A stretch of 64,000 nucleotides of DNA from Roseibium sp. MMSF_3544 (GTDB taxonomy: Bacteria > Pseudomonadota > Alphaproteobacteria > Rhizobiales > Stappiaceae), in NCBI RefSeq assembly GCF_030732845.1, contig NZ_JASHKA010000009.1, forward strand, positions 186,001 to 250,000, in the 5' to 3' direction. The translations under genes were made by a program, and so were the position numbers. Position 1 is the stretch's first letter; each line of letters starts with the position of its first letter. Positions 62,141 to 64,000 of the stretch are shown here, piece by piece. Below the pieces are notes generated by a model. It was given only the letters and a program-made list of their open reading frames with translations. It searched no databases and had not been told where the DNA came from.

Positions 62141-63991
62141 ATGATTCCGACGCAAATACTCGACCAAGTTACCGACAAGTGCTCCGAAGGGCTGGCGCTT
62201 GCATTGGCGTGTGATGAAGACGGCGCAATCATGGAACTTCAGTGGTGCAACAAGGCCTTCACCAAAATCACCGGCTATGGCTTCGACGAGATCCTTGGAC
62301 GGCGCGGAACCGTCCTGATCGGACGCAGCATGGAGCAGGGAGACCATCTCAACATCATCGAGAAACTGATGAATTGGGAGCAGTTTTCCGTAAGGGTCCT
62401 CAACAATCGAAAGTCCGGGGAACAATATTGGCAGAAGATGAGCTGGACACCGCTGTCAGACCCTGCGACCGGCGATCGATGGTGGCTGTGTTCCCTCCTT
62501 GAGTTGGAAGATCGGCCGTTGGAACCCGTCATGCGCCAGAACCTTGAAGCGAAGACCGTGGGGCCAGGGCAGATCGCTGACTTTGCCGAGACGATACTTC
62601 GACTCGAAAAGGAGAACGCGCGTCTTCATGAACTTGCAAAATCAGTCGTGAAGGAATCGAAGGAAGATCCGCTGACGGGCCTTGCTAATCGGCGGCATTT
62701 CGAGGTCGAGCTCAAGTCCTGGATCGGAAATCTCAAAAATGGCGGATCGGACTTCGCGGTGTTCTACATCGACCTGGACCGCTTTAAGTCCGTCAACGAC
62801 ACACTCGGTCACGACGCGGGAGACAGACTGCTGATTTCTGTCGCCGACATGTTGCGCCGGCTGACAGATGAGGCCGATCTAATCGCGCGTCTGGGCGGTG
62901 ATGAATTTGTCGTCCTGAAGCCACTGGGCGACAGCGCCTTGAATATCAGCGGTCTTGCCGATGCGATCGTTCAGGAGATGCATGCGCCATTTGCCTTTGA
63001 GGGCAAGTCGACCTTTTGCAGCGCAAGCGTTGGTGTTGCAATCGCGAATGCGAAAATGGAGATACCGGAACAAGTGGTCGCCGATGCCGACATGGCGCTT
63101 TATCACGCAAAATCGCAAGGCAGAGGACGGTGGTCATTTTTTACGCAAGAGATGCACGCCGAAGCAATTGCGTCAAAGCGTTTGGTCTCGGACCTCCTTG
63201 TTGCTTGCGAGAAACGTGAGTTTTTGCCGTTCTTCCAGCCGGTAATAGACGCCGTCACGGGCCGGATCACAGGCGCTGAGGTCCTTGTGCGGTGGGCGCA
63301 CCCAACAAGGGGCCTGTTGTCGCCTGCGGCGTTTCTCGATACCGCTGCAAGCATCGGGATCTTGAAACGGATCGACGAGATTACATTCAGCTACCTGCCT
63401 GACATGCTTGCGAAATTCGACCGTTCCGGCGTCGACGTTCCCCGCGTTTCGGTGAATGTTTCTTCAGGCCGGTTGGCGGATCCGACGTTCATTCACGACA
63501 TCAAACGATCCGGCATCAATCCGGAAAGGCTCGCAATCGAGATCCTTGAGTCGGTCTATCTGGAGCGAATTGGCGATGTCGTGCACTGGACCCTGAACGA
63601 GCTCAGGGAGCTCGGTGTCACCGTTGCGCTTGACGATTTTGGAACGGGTCATGCCTCCGTGCAGGGGCTGTTGAAGATCAGACCTGCCGTCTTGAAGATT
63701 GACCGGCAGTTCATTCAGCCGATCGTCGAAAATGAGACCGCCCGTGCGCTGGTGGCCTCCATTATCGGTATCGGCAAAAGCCTTGGCATGAGCATTGTTG
63801 CCGAAGGTGTCGAGACGGAAATGCACGCGCGTTTAGCATGTGACATGGAATGTGATTATCTGCAGGGCTTCCACTTCGGAAAGCCGATGTCTGCGAGCGA
63901 CCTGCATAACAAGTTGATTGAGACGAGGGGCTTGTTCTGGTCGCCGAATGCGGCAGAACACGGAATGCGCCGCTCCGGACTGTCCGCGTAA
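62141..63991 (+). CDS. PAS-GGDEF-EAL protein, cyclic-di-GMP metabolism
   Basis: 616 residues. An N-terminal PAS domain (about 8-130, WCNKAFTKITGYGFDEILGR, LIGR, GEQYWQKMSWTPL) is followed by a short coiled coil (150-165), GGDEF (about 168-325; intact motif ARLGGDEFVV) and EAL (about 340-600). The EAL metal/catalytic residues look complete: E in AEVLVRW (EVL variant), N in VSVNVS, E in IEILES, DD in ALDDFGTG, K in VLKIDRQF, E in AEGVE and Q in LQGF. The canonical RxxD inhibitory site before GGDEF is absent. GAGGG precedes the ATG. It could make and/or degrade c-di-GMP; no membrane segment. Confidence 0.94.
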   Translation: MIPTQILDQVTDKCSEGLALALACDEDGAIMELQWCNKAFTKITGYGFDEILGRRGTVLIGRSMEQGDHLNIIEKLMNWEQFSVRVLNNRKSGEQYWQKMSWTPLSDPATGDRWWLCSLLELEDRPLEPVMRQNLEAKTVGPGQIADFAETILRLEKENARLHELAKSVVKESKEDPLTGLANRRHFEVELKSWIGNLKNGGSDFAVFYIDLDRFKSVNDTLGHDAGDRLLISVADMLRRLTDEADLIARLGGDEFVVLKPLGDSALNISGLADAIVQEMHAPFAFEGKSTFCSASVGVAIANAKMEIPEQVVADADMALYHAKSQGRGRWSFFTQEMHAEAIASKRLVSDLLVACEKREFLPFFQPVIDAVTGRITGAEVLVRWAHPTRGLLSPAAFLDTAASIGILKRIDEITFSYLPDMLAKFDRSGVDVPRVSVNVSSGRLADPTFIHDIKRSGINPERLAIEILESVYLERIGDVVHWTLNELRELGVTVALDDFGTGHASVQGLLKIRPAVLKIDRQFIQPIVENETARALVASIIGIGKSLGMSIVAEGVETEMHARLACDMECDYLQGFHFGKPMSASDLHNKLIETRGLFWSPNAAEHGMRRSGLSA

Positions 63992-64000
63992 GCCGGCAGC

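Overview
The window is chromosomal DNA of an alphaproteobacterium, most likely order Hyphomicrobiales (Rhizobiales) and probably close to Stappiaceae (Roseibium/Labrenzia/Stappia). The genus is an inference from gene content, not from a search. Supporting signs are a CpdR-type receiver protein, perfect TTAA-N7-TTAA CtrA boxes, the 180-kDa NAD-glutamate dehydrogenase, a TIGR02302 membrane protein, DUF1737, DUF2125 and SDHAF4 (DUF1674) proteins, an MJ0042 zinc-ribbon protein beside ftsEX, and the rsmB-heparinase-purH order. Coding density is high, base composition is GC-rich, and TTG and GTG starts are frequent. I see no tRNA, rRNA, IS element, prophage or CRISPR array.

Layout. 1-1.2 kb: minus-strand urease operon ureD-ureA-ureB, with ureB running off the left edge. 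1.6-3.5 kb: an exported D,D-carboxypeptidase and an acidic hypothetical protein. 3.5-6 kb: a ParD-like gene coupled to map, head-to-head with a His-rich COG0523 GTPase. 6.3-11 kb: tesB, a UbiH-type hydroxylase, an SDR, a two-helix membrane protein, a PduO-type adenosyltransferase and a rhomboid protease. 11-13.4 kb: an ECF sigma/anti-sigma pair flanked by a lipoprotein and a Gly-rich exported protein. 13.6-17.9 kb: etfBA, 3-hydroxyacyl-CoA dehydrogenase and an acyl-CoA ligase. 17.9-19 kb: three tiny genes sharing one C-terminal tail. 19.2-25.7 kb: tlpA, argH, lptM, lysA and the TIGR02302 gene. 26-28 kb: an exported amidohydrolase.

28-33.5 kb: the zinc-ribbon/hpt/cpdR operon diverges from ftsEX across a perfect CtrA box, followed by YdcF and PlsC. 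33.6-38.1 kb: ChaC, DUF2125, GNAT, EamA, a CoA-ester lyase and DUF1737. 38.1-39.3 kb: a sulfotransferase beside AT-rich DNA. 39.4-45 kb (minus): aminotransferase-ftsK-lolA-ATP-grasp. 45.2-54.4 kb: SGNH hydrolase, HEAT-like protein, SDHAF4, HtpX, RsmB, heparinase-like protein, PurH and an Atg22/UMF1-type MFS protein. 54.5-62 kb: NAD-GDH, an AhpD-like protein, argC and leuD. 62.1-64 kb: a PAS-GGDEF-EAL protein.

Most genes are core metabolism (urea nitrogen, arginine, lysine, leucine, purines, acyl-CoA oxidation through ETF) and envelope or cell-division functions (FtsK, FtsEX, LolA, LptM, PlsC, D,D-carboxypeptidase). The least explained parts are four. First, the three-gene small-protein cluster under an apparent CtrA promoter. 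Second, the ECF locus whose anti-sigma factor and neighbouring lipoprotein share a two-cysteine domain. Third, the CtrA box between cpdR and ftsEX. Fourth, the ParD-like/MetAP/COG0523 arrangement with a perfect operator-like palindrome. A short palindromic repeat family occupies three intergenic sites.
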